Source of the DNA: Alkalihalobacillus sp. CinArs1
GTDB lineage: Bacteria; Bacillota; Bacilli; Bacillales; Guptibacillaceae
Reading direction: 5' to 3'
DNA length: 64,000 bases
Assembly (NCBI RefSeq): GCF_947387515.1
Contig: NZ_CANDOB010000001.1
Span: forward strand, 434,001-498,000
This document shows positions 34,692-45,015 of this stretch, piece after piece. The translations under genes were made by a program, and so were the position numbers. The first letter of the stretch is position 1; each line of letters begins with the position of its first letter. The notes under the pieces were generated by a model. That model did no database searches. It saw only the letters and a list, made by a program, of their open reading frames with translations, and was not told where the DNA came from.

Positions 34692-37334
34692 TTATTTTTT
34701 CAATTCGTTTATACGTGCTTCGACATTACTTCTTCTTTCTAAATAGTCCTTCTCTTTCGCACGCTCTTCATCAACAACTTTTTCAGGTGCTTTACTGATG
34801 AACTTCTCGTTAGCAAGTTTCTTTTGAACTCGCTCTACTTCCGAATCAAGCTTTTTCAACTCGCCTTTAAGACGCTCGATCTCTTCATCGATGTTGATCA
34901 AACCTTCTAACGGTAGGAATAACTCTGCTCCTGAAACGACTGCTGTCATCGACTTGTCAGGTGCTTGTAGATCTGCAGAAATTGTTAGTGCTTCTGGGTT
35001 ACAGAAACGTTCGATATACTGCTTATTCTTCTCAAGCTGTGCTTCAGCTTCAGCCGTTTTTGGCTTGATCTGCAGTTCGATCGGTTTACTTGGTGCAACG
35101 TTCATTTCCGCACGGATGTTACGAACAGATCGAATGATCTCTGTAAGTAAAGCCATGTCTGCTGCTGCATCCGGGAAGTGAAGGGCATCCTGTTTCTCTG
35201 GCCAGCTAGCGACAGTGATTGATTCTCCTTTATGAGGAAGGTGCTGCCAAATTTCCTCAGTAAGGTAAGGCATAAATGGATGAAGCATACGCATCGTTTG
35301 ATCTAACACGTAAGCTAAAACAGAACGAGTCGTCTTCTTCGCGGCTTCATCTTCACCATACAATGGCAGCTTCGCCATTTCGATATACCAGTCACATAGA
35401 TCATCCCAGATAAAGTTGTAAAGGTATCTTCCAACTTCACCGAATTCATAGTTGTTGATCAATCTTGTTACTTGGTCGACAGTGTCGTTCAGTCGAGTTA
35501 AAATCCATTTATCAGCGGTTGATTTTTCGCCAGTAAGATCGAGCTCATCGTATTCCATGCCATCCATATTCATTAGGGCAAAACGAGAAGCGTTCCAAAT
35601 CTTATTCGCAAAGTTCCAAGTCGACTCAACTTTTTCCCAGTAGAACCTTAGGTCATTCCCTGGTGAAGAACCAGTTGCAAGGAAGTAGCGAAGAGAGTCA
35701 GCACCATACTTCTCGATAACATCCATCGGATCTACTCCGTTACCAAGAGACTTACTCATCTTTCGTCCTTCAGAATCTCTTACAAGACCGTGAATCAATA
35801 CATCGTTGAACGGACGCTGTTCAGTAAATTCGATGCCTTGGAAGATCATGCGAGCTACCCAGAAGTAGATGATATCGTAACCTGTTACGAGTACATTCGT
35901 AGGGTAATAGCGCTTGAAGTCTTCTGCTTCTTCATCAGGCCATCCCATTGTAGAGAAAGGCCATAGAGCTGAACTAAACCATGTATCAAGAACGTCTTCA
36001 TCTTGATTCCAGTTCTCGATGTCTTTTGGTGCTTCATCACCAACATAGATTTCGCCTGTTTCTTTATGGTACCAAGCCGGGATACGATGTCCCCACCACA
36101 GTTGACGTGAAATACACCAGTCACGAATGTTTTCGATCCAATGAAGATACGTCTTCTCAAATCGTTCAGGTACGAAGTTTACTTTGTCCTCAGATTTCTG
36201 AAGATCGATCGCTTGTTTTGCAAGAGGTCCCATTTTAACGAACCATTGCGTTGAAAGATAAGGTTCTACAACTGCACCGCTTCGCTCAGAGTGCCCTACA
36301 GAATGAACATGCTCTTCAATCTCAAAGAGTGTGCCTGCTTCTTGAAGGTCCTTAACGAGCTGCTTACGACATTCGAAGCGATCCATCCCTTTATATTTAC
36401 CAGCATTATCGTTCATCGTACCGTCTTCGTTCATCACAAGAACACGCTCTAAGTCATGACGATTTCCGATTTCAAAGTCGTTAGGATCATGTGCCGGAGT
36501 GATTTTTACTGCACCAGATCCAAACTCCATATCAACATAATCATCAGCTACGATTTCAATTTCTCGTCCTACGATCGGAAGGATCGCTTTCTTACCAATA
36601 AGGTGCTTATATCGCTCATCTTCAGGGTGTACAGCAATCCCTGTATCTCCGAGCATCGTTTCTGGACGCGTCGTCGCAATTTCGATATGCCCTGAGCCAT
36701 CTGAGAGTGGATAACGCATGTGATAAAAGTGTCCTGTTACTTCATGATGGATAACTTCAATATCAGAAAGAGCTGTTTTCGTCTGAGGATCCCAGTTGAT
36801 AATGTATTCGCCTCTGTAGATGAGACCCTTCTCATATAATTTAACGAAGACTTCACGAACGGCGTTTGAAAGGCCGTTATCAAGCGTGAAACGCTCACGA
36901 GAGTAATCGAGAGATAAGCCAAGCTTCGCCCATTGACTTCTGATAAAGTCTGCATATTCTTCTTTCCATTCCCATGACTTTTCAAGAAATTTTTCTCTTC
37001 CTAAATCATAGCGAGAAGTCCCTTCTTCGCGTAGTTTTCCTTCTACTTTTGCCTGAGTGGCAATACCAGCGTGGTCCATCCCCGGTAACCAAAGTACATC
37101 ATAACCCTGCATTCGTTTAAAACGAGAGAGGATATCTTGAAGCGTTGTATCCCATGCATGCCCGAGGTGCAGCTTACCTGTTACGTTCGGTGGTGGAATA
37201 ACAATCGTGTAAGGCGTTTTGTCCTTATCACCTGTTGCTTCAAAAAACTTCCCATCTACCCAATACGGGTACCATTTCTGTTCAGTTGCCTGTGGATCAT
37301 ACTTTGTCGGCATCGTTAGCTCTTTATTAGCCAT
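34692..37334 (-). CDS. valS: Valyl-tRNA synthetase
   Basis: 880 residues from the ATG at 37334 ([14 protein letters not shown]), which has AAAGG ten bases upstream and matches the N-terminal spacing of the B. subtilis enzyme; an ATG two codons earlier is possible. Class I motifs: [15 protein letters not shown] (HIGH) near 48 and [11 protein letters not shown] (KMSKS) near 525; editing CP1 domain between them ([11 protein letters not shown]); anticodon-binding domain (DRVT-type helices, about 610-760) and a C-terminal coiled coil ([20 protein letters not shown]). Expression is controlled by the T-box leader upstream. Confidence 0.98.
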   Translation of the reverse strand: MANKELTMPTKYDPQATEQKWYPYWVDGKFFEATGDKDKTPYTIVIPPPNVTGKLHLGHAWDTTLQDILSRFKRMQGYDVLWLPGMDHAGIATQAKVEGKLREEGTSRYDLGREKFLEKSWEWKEEYADFIRSQWAKLGLSLDYSRERFTLDNGLSNAVREVFVKLYEKGLIYRGEYIINWDPQTKTALSDIEVIHHEVTGHFYHMRYPLSDGSGHIEIATTRPETMLGDTGIAVHPEDERYKHLIGKKAILPIVGREIEIVADDYVDMEFGSGAVKITPAHDPNDFEIGNRHDLERVLVMNEDGTMNDNAGKYKGMDRFECRKQLVKDLQEAGTLFEIEEHVHSVGHSERSGAVVEPYLSTQWFVKMGPLAKQAIDLQKSEDKVNFVPERFEKTYLHWIENIRDWCISRQLWWGHRIPAWYHKETGEIYVGDEAPKDIENWNQDEDVLDTWFSSALWPFSTMGWPDEEAEDFKRYYPTNVLVTGYDIIYFWVARMIFQGIEFTEQRPFNDVLIHGLVRDSEGRKMSKSLGNGVDPMDVIEKYGADSLRYFLATGSSPGNDLRFYWEKVESTWNFANKIWNASRFALMNMDGMEYDELDLTGEKSTADKWILTRLNDTVDQVTRLINNYEFGEVGRYLYNFIWDDLCDWYIEMAKLPLYGEDEAAKKTTRSVLAYVLDQTMRMLHPFMPYLTEEIWQHLPHKGESITVASWPEKQDALHFPDAAADMALLTEIIRSVRNIRAEMNVAPSKPIELQIKPKTAEAEAQLEKNKQYIERFCNPEALTISADLQAPDKSMTAVVSGAELFLPLEGLINIDEEIERLKGELKKLDSEVERVQKKLANEKFISKAPEKVVDEERAKEKDYLERRSNVEARINELKK

Positions 37335-37340
37335 TACCAT

Positions 37341-37633
37341 CCATCCTTTCCAATCAATAAGTCGATAGCAAACAAAAAAACTTCTCCCATCCTTAGTGAA
37401 AAGGACGAAAGAAGTTTCGCGGTACCACCTTTATTTACAGCTCCAGAAAAAAGAGAGAAGCTGTACGCTTCATTGAATAACGGATTCACCGGTCTCTCCT
37501 ACTACGATTTCAGAGAAACAGCTCCAGGGCGACTTCAAATGTTACGTTCCTAAGAAATCTCGCAGCGAATGATTTCTCTCTCTGAAGGGTTCACATTTTA
37601 CTACTCCCTATCGTTGCCTGTCGACTATTTGTA
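37341..37633 (-). promoter_or_regulatory. T-box riboswitch of valS
   Basis: The leader carries the T-box core AAGGTGGTACCGCG (minus strand near 37408-37433), a long Stem I region, and a terminator AGAAGT...ACTTCT-type stem (minus AAACTTCT...AGAAGTTTTTTTG, about 37372-37415) that competes with it. Uncharged tRNA-Val should stabilise the antiterminator. A GTA triplet is in the expected 3' half of Stem I (ATCGTAGTAGG), the candidate valine specifier, but I did not fold Stem I fully. Confidence 0.92.
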
Positions 37634-37639
37634 TTCATA

Positions 37640-37668
37640 AGTTTACCTGTTGTATAAAAAACCGTCAA
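37640..37668 (-). promoter_or_regulatory. Sigma-A promoter of the valS T-box transcript
   Basis: TTGACG, 17-base spacer, TAAACT. Transcription would start near 37633, directly at the 5' end of the T-box leader. Confidence 0.75.
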
Positions 37669-37781
37669 GATACTATTAGCCCTTTTTACTATCATAACCA
37701 CTTTCTTTTTTACTTAATCACCCAAACTACTGTCCAAACATAACCTGATTGTATCGAGAGTACTATGAAGGGGACCTATAC

Positions 37782-37982
37782 ATGAAAAAGCGATTTGGAG
37801 GACTCAACCGCTATCAGCTTCCACCGGCTTTTTACAAATTCAGAGACATACTGGCGCAATTCGTACCGCCTTTTATCTTCTTTCAGGCGATAAGAACGAT
37901 TCTCTTTCCAACTTCAGTGGATGTGCTTATCTTGATTATCCTCGTAGCATTAGAAGTGTGTTTTTATTTTGAATGGATTTAA
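37782..37982 (+). CDS. Small membrane peptide, 67 residues
   Basis: MKKRFGGLNRYQLPPAF start, then one amphipathic region and one strong hydrophobic helix (SVDVLILIILVALEVCFYF). The ATG at 37782 has AAGGGG eight bases upstream; the frame is open back to 37749 but without support. Runs against valS and ysxE; the stop overlaps the ysxE stop by 4 bases on the opposite strand. I do not recognise it; the well-formed start and the Pro/Arg-rich head argue it is real. It lies in a spore-coat neighbourhood, so sporulation is possible. No terminator separates it from ysxE. Confidence 0.6.
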   Translation: MKKRFGGLNRYQLPPAFYKFRDILAQFVPPFIFFQAIRTILFPTSVDVLILIILVALEVCFYFEWI

Positions 37983-38953
37983 GCACGCATATTTTGTAGT
38001 GTCGTCGTAATTCCATTCATCACTTCTATTTTTTTGGTGAAATGACGGACATGCTTCATGTGTGACCAATCTCTCTGATTCGATAGAAAATGTGTCACAC
38101 TGTTAAACAACGATTCAGGAAAATACAAATAACTTGCGAGCAAATCCTTTTCTTCTTCATGCAGAGCAAACTGACTTTCATAGTGAGAAATGTTTGAGAC
38201 TAACGTATCTGGGTTGAATTGAAACGGTGGTACCGAAGCACGAATCATGTACGTAAGATCTCTCACTGGAGAGTCTACTACGGATTTTTCGAAGTTAAGG
38301 AAATATCCCTTTTCTCTTCCTACAACAAAATGAGAAGCTGAACACTTCCCATGACAGAGCACAGTTCTGTATCGTTTCGTTTCATTCGTTTGTTCAAACC
38401 AATAGTCTAGTCGTGACTTTGATAGGTCACAATTTTTCATGAGTTGATGAAAATGGGTCGCAACAGCCAATTCAAATGGAGAGAGATAGATGCGTTTTTC
38501 AATATCGTTAACGTACTTTTCCATTTCGAACTGACGACTTTCTCTGAGTACGACCATCTTTTCATAGAAATGCTTGATGGATTCTTCAGAAAAGGCATGA
38601 TCCTTTACGGAATACCCATGTAATTCTGCTAGCCTTTGAATCATCTGAGACTCTTTTAATGACGGATTAACACTTCCTTCTTCGATCCAATGAGATAAAT
38701 ACACCACACGATCTTCTACCACTACAAACGTATCACCATACTTTGTGTTGATCAACGGTACATATCCATTAAACTTTAATTCCCTGAAGTAGTTCTCTAA
38801 ATACAGCATCCAATCCATTCGATCTCTTGTTAATCTTGTTTCTTTAAGTGCAAAAGTTCCTTGATTCGTTGTAACTTTCAATACTTTTCCATATCTTTCG
38901 TAATGTTCAAGAGTCATGTCATATTGAAATAAAATTGCATTAAGATTATTCAT
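37979..38953 (-). CDS. ysxE: Spore coat-associated kinase-like protein YsxE
   Basis: 324 residues of the CotS/aminoglycoside-phosphotransferase-like fold: N-lobe LKVTTNQGTFALKETRLTRD with the ATP-site Lys, hinge, and C-lobe motif YRTVLCHGKCSASHFVV, where Brenner-type HGD(x)4N is degenerate (HGKCSASHF). The following NFEKSVVDSPVRDLTYMI replaces the usual DFD/ DxD metal motif. Kinase activity is therefore doubtful. In B. subtilis ysxE is expressed in the mother cell and follows spoVID; the protein locates to the coat. Overlaps the preceding gene by 8 bases. Confidence 0.88.
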   Translation of the reverse strand: MNNLNAILFQYDMTLEHYERYGKVLKVTTNQGTFALKETRLTRDRMDWMLYLENYFRELKFNGYVPLINTKYGDTFVVVEDRVVYLSHWIEEGSVNPSLKESQMIQRLAELHGYSVKDHAFSEESIKHFYEKMVVLRESRQFEMEKYVNDIEKRIYLSPFELAVATHFHQLMKNCDLSKSRLDYWFEQTNETKRYRTVLCHGKCSASHFVVGREKGYFLNFEKSVVDSPVRDLTYMIRASVPPFQFNPDTLVSNISHYESQFALHEEEKDLLASYLYFPESLFNSVTHFLSNQRDWSHMKHVRHFTKKIEVMNGITTTLQNMRA

Positions 38954-39800
38954 AGGAGATTGTCCTCCTAGTAGAGAGCTTTAGAACTTCATATAGTTCC
39001 ATCATCGTGTCCCATTCTTTCTTATATCGGTTATAAACCTCTTCTTCATCCTCACAATCCTGCATCTCTCTAACGCAGTCAGTCCATTCCCATGGTGCTA
39101 GAAGTGTAAGTTTCACACGATCAACTAAATCACCTGAGATCGCATTGTGTAAACTTGCCCAACACGCTTTTCTATCTTCTTCCGTATAGGAGTCGGTAAG
39201 GAGCGCACGTCGGATTACTTGATGAGCAGGCTTTGGAAGGCTGTTACTCAAATCATAGTAGTATTGTCCCATGACCATTTTCAACGCATTCCCGTCATAA
39301 CATGTTGGATTCATGAGGAGTGATGACTTTCTTTGTTTCACTTTTGGAATATAGCGAACTAAAGAAGAATAAACTTCCTGATTCTTATGCTTCAACTGTT
39401 GTAAGTTCTTAAGAGCCTCCTTATAAGGAAACTCTCCAAGGTCTACCTCATTGTAATAAGGAACTTCGCTTCCAACTTCAAGTAATGAGGCGATCAAAAA
39501 GCCTAGGAACTCTGGATCGTTGATTATTTCCGTTGACTCAATAACATCATGTATCGTAATAAATGAGCCTCCAAGTTGAACAAATGGAGCACCATCACGC
39601 GTACGTATCATCCGATTGCACATGATTCCTGATTTAGAAAAAAGACGGTCACGGAAGTTGAGATGATACTCAAGCAATTTCCGATCCCGCCAATAATTTA
39701 CTCTCTTCAACCCAACATGTGTATGAAATGCAGATTCTTTATGATTCCAGTGCAAATCCTTAAATTCATACTGCTTTTTAACCACAGTCGTTATGTCCAT
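38946..39800 (-). CDS. Divergent CotS/YsxE-like protein, function unknown
   Basis: 284 residues between spoVID and ysxE. The head VKKQYEFKDLHWNHKESAFHTHVG, then MIRTRDGAPFVQLGGSFITIHDVIE, follows the N-lobe pattern of the CotS family (beta-strands, a conserved basic turn, 'PFV..gg.~y.l.d' element), but no HGD or DFG-like catalytic motif is visible, and the C-terminal part (TCYDGNALKMVMGQYYYDLS..., ALLTDSYTEEDRKAC) differs. Overlap with ysxE by 8 bases and a 25-base gap after spoVID make a spoVID-X-ysxE operon. Likely a spore-coat pseudokinase derived by duplication; the relationship needs a profile comparison. Confidence 0.6.
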   Translation of the reverse strand: MDITTVVKKQYEFKDLHWNHKESAFHTHVGLKRVNYWRDRKLLEYHLNFRDRLFSKSGIMCNRMIRTRDGAPFVQLGGSFITIHDVIESTEIINDPEFLGFLIASLLEVGSEVPYYNEVDLGEFPYKEALKNLQQLKHKNQEVYSSLVRYIPKVKQRKSSLLMNPTCYDGNALKMVMGQYYYDLSNSLPKPAHQVIRRALLTDSYTEEDRKACWASLHNAISGDLVDRVKLTLLAPWEWTDCVREMQDCEDEEEVYNRYKKEWDTMMELYEVLKLSTRRTISYE

Positions 39801-39824
39801 GTGTACTACCCCTTTTCACACCTA

Positions 39825-40871
39825 TTACCGGTTAACGGGGATGTATAGGATCTGTCCTTCTGTCACTTCTTCTTCATCAAGTCGATTCACTCGTGCTAGG
39901 TGACTCGGCAAAACTCTGTAACGCTCCGCAATCTCTGTTAGAGAGTCGCCTGGTTGAATGATGCACATCTTCATCTTCGAAAAATTTTCTTCATCTTTAG
40001 TTAGCATATTCGTTAAATACAAAGCATTTTCTTCACGAACTGGCTCTCTTTCTTCTACGGTTTCTTCTGAAGCCTCAGCATAATCACTATACTCATCATA
40101 CTCAGCTTCATAGTTACCCCTCTGTGCACTTTCCTCGTTATGATTATAGTAACTGGATTCTGCATTTTGACCTGCCATCCTTGTTAATAGATCATAGTTT
40201 GTTTCATTGTTCATAGCTTCGTACTGCACTTCTGCAGGCTCTTCATCTGTCTGTGAAGCTTTCGCCCTCATATCAACTTGAGGCGTCCTTTTGCTTTGTG
40301 GAAACATAACAGGTTCTTCTGCCTCATCACTCACATATTTCACATCATTTTCCCAAACAGATTCGTCTGATGAACGTTCTTCTTCAAGTTCTACCTCATC
40401 ATCGTATTCAACCTCTGAGTCATTTTCATAATTTGGATATCCTGCGTCTCCTTGGATACCGCTAATCGAAATATCTGCATTTAGCTGTAAACAATTCGTT
40501 TCGCACAGCGTGTAGTCGAACGTATCGACCGTTACAAAAATATCTTCTAACTTACTGATCCTGCTCGATGGAATTGTAATATCTACCGGAAAACGATGTC
40601 CGATCGTAGCAGTTCCATCCTCTCGAGTTTCTACTTCATGAACAGAACGATAGACGGACGTCTCATCTTCGCGATCCTCGTAATCTTCATACTCTCTTTG
40701 CAAATACTCACCTGATAAATACAAACACCCTTTAACTGCTACGTAATCCTCATATTCTTCAATGGAAATTTCAGGGTCTAGAGAAATCGATAAAACCTCT
40801 TCAACTTCCTGTCCTTTCTTTAACCATACCTGCTCCTCAACGGAGAAATGCAAATGTGAATCATTCTGCAT
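39825..40871 (-). CDS. spoVID: Spore coat morphogenetic protein SpoVID (short form)
   Basis: 348 residues: N-terminal beta-rich domain starting LHFSVEEQVWLKKGQEVEEVLSISLDPE (the SpoVID signature), a long acidic disordered middle (about 150-290), and a C-terminal LysM domain CIIQPGDSLTEIAERYRVLPSHLARVNRLDEEE in two parts (about 300-345) that anchors the coat to lipid II or spore peptidoglycan precursors. It interacts with SafA and SpoIVA to encase the spore. Shorter than the B. subtilis protein (about 575) because the middle is reduced. GAAAGGAGGAG precedes the start. Confidence 0.92.
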   Translation of the reverse strand: MQNDSHLHFSVEEQVWLKKGQEVEEVLSISLDPEISIEEYEDYVAVKGCLYLSGEYLQREYEDYEDREDETSVYRSVHEVETREDGTATIGHRFPVDITIPSSRISKLEDIFVTVDTFDYTLCETNCLQLNADISISGIQGDAGYPNYENDSEVEYDDEVELEEERSSDESVWENDVKYVSDEAEEPVMFPQSKRTPQVDMRAKASQTDEEPAEVQYEAMNNETNYDLLTRMAGQNAESSYYNHNEESAQRGNYEAEYDEYSDYAEASEETVEEREPVREENALYLTNMLTKDEENFSKMKMCIIQPGDSLTEIAERYRVLPSHLARVNRLDEEEVTEGQILYIPVNR

Positions 40872-40908
40872 GCTTTCTCCTCCTTTCGAACATTATCCAT
40901 ACATTACA

Positions 40909-40936
40909 CGTTTATGAATTGGATTTAAGAATATGT
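40909..40936 (-). promoter_or_regulatory. Candidate sigma-E promoter of spoVID
   Basis: ACATATT, 13 bases, CATAAACG; compare the sigma-E pattern KMATATT-N14-CATACANT. Spacing is one short and the -10 has mismatches. B. subtilis spoVID is sigma-E dependent. Confidence 0.35.
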
Positions 40937-40973
40937 CTAAAACATCGAAAATCCACGCTATCTGTACAAGAAC

Positions 40974-41008
40974 ATAAAAAAACCTGTTAGGGATGCCCCT
41001 AACAGGTT
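40974..41008 (-). terminator. Terminator of the hem operon
   Basis: AACCTGTTAGGG...CCCTAACAGGTT, a 12-bp stem followed by seven T on the minus strand, 6 bases after the hemL stop. Confidence 0.93.
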
Positions 41009-41013
41009 TGGTA

Positions 41014-42300
41014 TTATTTTAGTTTAGAGAAAGCTACTTCTGCAGCTGCAATCGTTTGATCGATGTCGCTATCTGTATGTGCTGTAGAAAGGAAGAGACC
41101 TTCAAATTGAGATGGAGGAATCGAAACGCCTTGGTCAAGCATCTCTTTAAAATACTTAGTAAAGTAATCTAGGTTTGAAGATGAAGCAGTTTCAAAGTTC
41201 ACAACATCTTCATCTGTGAAGAAAAATCCAACCATCGATCCAGCACGGTTTACAGTATGAGGGATGTTGTACTTCTCAGCCGCTTTTGAAAGTCCTTCTC
41301 CTAGTCGTTCAGCTTTTCGTTCAAACTCTTTGTAGCTATCAGGTGTTAGCTGCGATAGCGTTTCATAGCCGGCTGTCATCGCAAGTGGGTTACCGCTCAA
41401 TGTACCAGCTTGGTAAATCGGTCCACTCGGAGCAACCTGATCCATAATTTCTTTCTTACCACCATAAGCTCCTACAGGAAGTCCTCCACCGATCACTTTC
41501 CCAAGGCAAGTGAGATCAGGTGTAACTCCGTAATAACCTTGTGCACAATTATATCCAACACGGAATCCAGTCATAACTTCATCAAAGATAAGAACAGTAC
41601 CGTTTTCTTCTGTAATCGTACGAAGTTCTTCTAAAAATCCAGCATGAGGGGGAACAACACCCATGTTACCTGCAACTGGCTCAATGATTACTCCCGCAAT
41701 ATCATCACCAAATTCTTTAAATGCATAGCGGACACTTTCAAGATCATTGTATGGAACAGTAATCGTGTTCTTTGCGATTCCTTCAGGAACTCCTGGGCTA
41801 TCTGGAAGTCCGAGTGTCGCAACACCAGAACCAGCTTTGATCAATAGGGAATCGCCATGTCCATGGTAGCACCCTTCAAACTTAAGAATTTTATTACGTC
41901 CTGTATATCCTCTAGCAAGTCGAAGCGCACTCATCGTTGCTTCAGTTCCAGAGTTCACCATACGAACGCTTTCGATTGAAGGAACGCGCTCTACTACTAA
42001 CTCTGCTAACTTTGTTTCATACGTGCTCGGAGCACCAAAGCTAGTACCAAGCTCCGTTACTTCCTTCAAGCTATTCACTACCTTTTCATCGGCATGTCCA
42101 AGGATGAGGGGGCCATAAGATAAGACGTAATCGATGTATTCATTTTTATCGATATCATAAATCTTCGATCCTTTTCCTTTCTCCATAAAAATAGGATCAA
42201 GTCCAACTGATTTGAATGCTCTCACAGGACTGTTCACCCCGCCTGGCATTACTTTAGTAGCTTCCTGAAACGCTTCTTTGGAACGATCATAATTTCCCAT
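41014..42300 (-). CDS. hemL: Glutamate-1-semialdehyde 2,1-aminomutase
   Basis: PLP enzyme making 5-aminolevulinate from glutamate-1-semialdehyde (C5 pathway). 428 residues; the PLP lysine lies in [19 protein letters not shown] near 267, preceded by [26 protein letters not shown] and the N-terminal [12 protein letters not shown] are typical. Last gene of hemAXCDBL, 21 bases after hemB. AGAGAGGAG precedes the ATG. Confidence 0.97.
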   Translation of the reverse strand: MGNYDRSKEAFQEATKVMPGGVNSPVRAFKSVGLDPIFMEKGKGSKIYDIDKNEYIDYVLSYGPLILGHADEKVVNSLKEVTELGTSFGAPSTYETKLAELVVERVPSIESVRMVNSGTEATMSALRLARGYTGRNKILKFEGCYHGHGDSLLIKAGSGVATLGLPDSPGVPEGIAKNTITVPYNDLESVRYAFKEFGDDIAGVIIEPVAGNMGVVPPHAGFLEELRTITEENGTVLIFDEVMTGFRVGYNCAQGYYGVTPDLTCLGKVIGGGLPVGAYGGKKEIMDQVAPSGPIYQAGTLSGNPLAMTAGYETLSQLTPDSYKEFERKAERLGEGLSKAAEKYNIPHTVNRAGSMVGFFFTDEDVVNFETASSSNLDYFTKYFKEMLDQGVSIPPSQFEGLFLSTAHTDSDIDQTIAAAEVAFSKLK

Positions 42301-42321
42301 AAAAGATACTCCTCTCTCTTC

Positions 42322-43299
42322 TTATTTATCTAACCAGCGTGCTGCGTCTTTTGCGAAATAAGTAATGATAAGGTCTGCGCCCGCTCGCTTCATACTCGTT
42401 AATTTTTCTAAGACAACTTCTTCTTCATTCAACCACCCATTTTGGCTAGCTGCTTTTATCATCGAATATTCCCCACTTACGTTATAAGCAACCATTGGAA
42501 GAGGGAATCGATCCTTTAATTCTCGGATGATATCAAGATATGAAAGGGCTGGTTTTACCATCAAAAAATCAGCGCCTTCTTCGATGTCACTCTCAGCTTC
42601 TCTGATTGCATCCAGTCGGTTTGCAGGATCCATTTGATATGTCTTTCGATCACCAAACTGTGGTGAGCTGTGTGCAGCGTCGCGGAAAGGTCCGTAAAAC
42701 GCAGAAGAAAACTTCACCGCATAGCTCATTACTGGAACATCAACGTACCCAGCTTCATCTAGTCCTTTACGAATCGCTCCTACAAACCCATCCATCATGT
42801 TAGAAGGTGCGATGATATCTGCGCCAGCTTCAGCTTGAGAAACAGCAGTCTTCGTTAATAGTTCTAGTGATTGATCGTTTAGGACATAGCCATCTTCGAT
42901 CACGCCACAGTGACCATGGTCTGTATACTGACATAAGCAAGTATCTGCAATAACCGTTAGCTCCGGAAACTCTTCTTTAATTTGCTTGATCGCGCGTTGT
43001 ACGATCCCCGTTTCACAGTAAGCTTCTGATCCAACGGCATCTTTATGGTTTGGTACACCAAATACAATGACAGATTGAATACCTAACTCGACTACTTCTT
43101 TAATCTCCGCATTCAGGTGGTCTAAAGAATAATGAAACACACCTGGCATCGAAGGCACTTCTCTCTTCACATCATTTTCTTCAACAGCGAAGATAGGATA
43201 AATTAAATCTTCTTTATGTAAAAACGTTTCTCGAACCATGGCTCTCATCGATTCAGATCTTCTTAAGCGACGATGACGTCGAAAATTATCAGCGTTCAT
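42322..43299 (-). CDS. hemB: Delta-aminolevulinic acid dehydratase (porphobilinogen synthase)
   Basis: 325 residues from the ATG at 43299 (GGGAGGATACTA upstream); the frame to 43320 adds seven unrelated residues. The active site has the zinc cysteines ([14 protein letters not shown]) and the two lysines in [16 protein letters not shown] and [10 protein letters not shown]. Condenses two ALA to porphobilinogen. Overlaps hemD by 11 bases. Confidence 0.97.
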   Translation of the reverse strand: MNADNFRRHRRLRRSESMRAMVRETFLHKEDLIYPIFAVEENDVKREVPSMPGVFHYSLDHLNAEIKEVVELGIQSVIVFGVPNHKDAVGSEAYCETGIVQRAIKQIKEEFPELTVIADTCLCQYTDHGHCGVIEDGYVLNDQSLELLTKTAVSQAEAGADIIAPSNMMDGFVGAIRKGLDEAGYVDVPVMSYAVKFSSAFYGPFRDAAHSSPQFGDRKTYQMDPANRLDAIREAESDIEEGADFLMVKPALSYLDIIRELKDRFPLPMVAYNVSGEYSMIKAASQNGWLNEEEVVLEKLTSMKRAGADLIITYFAKDAARWLDK

Positions 43300-44056
43300 T
43301 AGTATCCTCCCTATTTTCAAAGTAATGCTCTAAACTTTGTAGCAATCCTTCGATCGTATATTCATCTGGAACAACATCTGCTTTCAATCCGTATGATCGA
43401 AGCGTTTTATCTGTTATAGGTCCAATTACTCCTATCGTGATCCCTTTCAAACTCTCTTGCAAATCTTTTGTTTGAAGCAGTTCAACAAAATGATGAACAG
43501 TGGAAGATGATGTGAACGTTATGACATCGACCTCCCTCTTACTAATAGCCTCTACTAATGGGGCTTGAGATTCCTCAGGAACAACCGTTTCATAAATCGT
43601 CAGATCGGTTACATTGAATCCGAGCTTCTCTAATTGCTGTGGCAAGACCTTTCGACTCAAGTTCCCTCTTGGTAACAGGATTGTCTCTTCAGGTTTTCCC
43701 TCTCTTGAAAGCGCTGAGATCAATCCTTCTGCCGTATAATCTTCTGGAAGTAGGTCGATCGCAACATGATGTTTTTTAAGTTCTTTTGCTGTCTTACTGC
43801 CGACTGCAGCCACTTTACTTTTTGCTGGTAGGGTAGCTTCTTGAAAAAAGAAGCGAACTCCATTCGAACTTGTAAAAACCACCCACTCATAGCCTGAGAC
43901 ATTCAATGTTTGTAGCGCGTGTAAGCGTGGTTTAAACGCAATGAGGGGAATTTCTACAGAAACTCCCCCATGCTTCTCAACTAACCTCGAAAATGTAGCT
44001 GCCTGCCCCCGAGCTCTCGTGACTAATACACGTTTCCCTGAGAGCGGTGAAATCAT
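43289..44056 (-). CDS. hemD: Uroporphyrinogen-III synthase
   Basis: 255 residues, two alternating-lobe domains. The family is poorly conserved, but the head [25 protein letters not shown], the [13 protein letters not shown] segment and the [19 protein letters not shown] segment are diagnostic. Cyclises hydroxymethylbilane with D-ring inversion. Starts in a 4-base overlap with hemC (ATGA) and ends 11 bases inside hemB. Confidence 0.94.
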   Translation of the reverse strand: MISPLSGKRVLVTRARGQAATFSRLVEKHGGVSVEIPLIAFKPRLHALQTLNVSGYEWVVFTSSNGVRFFFQEATLPAKSKVAAVGSKTAKELKKHHVAIDLLPEDYTAEGLISALSREGKPEETILLPRGNLSRKVLPQQLEKLGFNVTDLTIYETVVPEESQAPLVEAISKREVDVITFTSSSTVHHFVELLQTKDLQESLKGITIGVIGPITDKTLRSYGLKADVVPDEYTIEGLLQSLEHYFENREDTNER

Positions 44057-44982
44057 TGATCGAGTTCTTCCTTCACACGATCTAGTATCTCTTTAGCACC
44101 TTGCTCCTTCATCCTATTCGCAAGTGTGACTCCTACTTGTTTGAAATCAGAACCTGTTTCCATTTCTTTGATGACTACAGAACCATCAGGCTCCCCTACA
44201 AGTCCAGTTAATGAAATGGTTCCATCTTTTAATACCGCATGGCCAGCGATAGGTACTTGACAGCCGCCTTCTAACGTATGAAGGTAAGCTCTCTCAGCCA
44301 ATACAGTTTGCGTTGTGTGCTCATCGTTAAGTTTTTCGAGAAGACCTAGTAACTCATCATCACTTTCTCTGCATTCGATCGAAAGTGCGCCTTGTCCCAC
44401 TGCAGGTACACATAGATCAGCATCTAGGTATTCAGTGACGATCTCTTTTGACCACCCCATACGATGAAGGCCTGCTGCCGCTAAGACAATCGCATCGTAA
44501 TCTTCTTCTTCAAGTTTACGTAAGCGAGTGTCGATGTTTCCTCGGATCCACTTGATTTCTACATCAGGTCGAATCGCTTTTAATTGTGCGCCACGTCTAA
44601 GGCTGCTCGTACCGATTATAGCTCCTTCAGGAAGCTCTCGGAACAATTGCTTCGATTGAGAGATAAGAACATCTCGGAAATCTTCACGCTCAGGTATACA
44701 CCCGATCGTTAATCCTTCTGGCAGGACGGACGGCATGTCTTTCATGCTGTGCACGGCCATGTCGATTTCTCCCTTTAACATCGCATCCTCGATTTCTTTT
44801 ACGAAGAGGCCCTTTCCACCAACTTTGGATAAGGTAACATCGAGGATTTTATCTCCTTTAGTAACGATCTCTTTTATTTCAAAATCAACTTCAGGATTGA
44901 TTTCTTTTAATTTGCTAATCACCCATTTTGTCTGTGTGATCGCTAGCTTACTCCTACGTGATCCAACAATTATCTTCCTCAT
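44053..44982 (-). CDS. hemC: Hydroxymethylbilane synthase (porphobilinogen deaminase)
   Basis: 309 residues. [20 protein letters not shown] at the N-terminus, catalytic Asp in [14 protein letters not shown], and the dipyrromethane-cofactor Cys in [13 protein letters not shown] near residue 240. GGGGGATAAAAC precedes the start; 33 bases after hemX. Confidence 0.97.
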   Translation of the reverse strand: MRKIIVGSRRSKLAITQTKWVISKLKEINPEVDFEIKEIVTKGDKILDVTLSKVGGKGLFVKEIEDAMLKGEIDMAVHSMKDMPSVLPEGLTIGCIPEREDFRDVLISQSKQLFRELPEGAIIGTSSLRRGAQLKAIRPDVEIKWIRGNIDTRLRKLEEEDYDAIVLAAAGLHRMGWSKEIVTEYLDADLCVPAVGQGALSIECRESDDELLGLLEKLNDEHTTQTVLAERAYLHTLEGGCQVPIAGHAVLKDGTISLTGLVGEPDGSVVIKEMETGSDFKQVGVTLANRMKEQGAKEILDRVKEELDQ

Positions 44983-45015
44983 GTTTTATCCCCCAAACTT
45001 TGGTTGTGTTACTCA

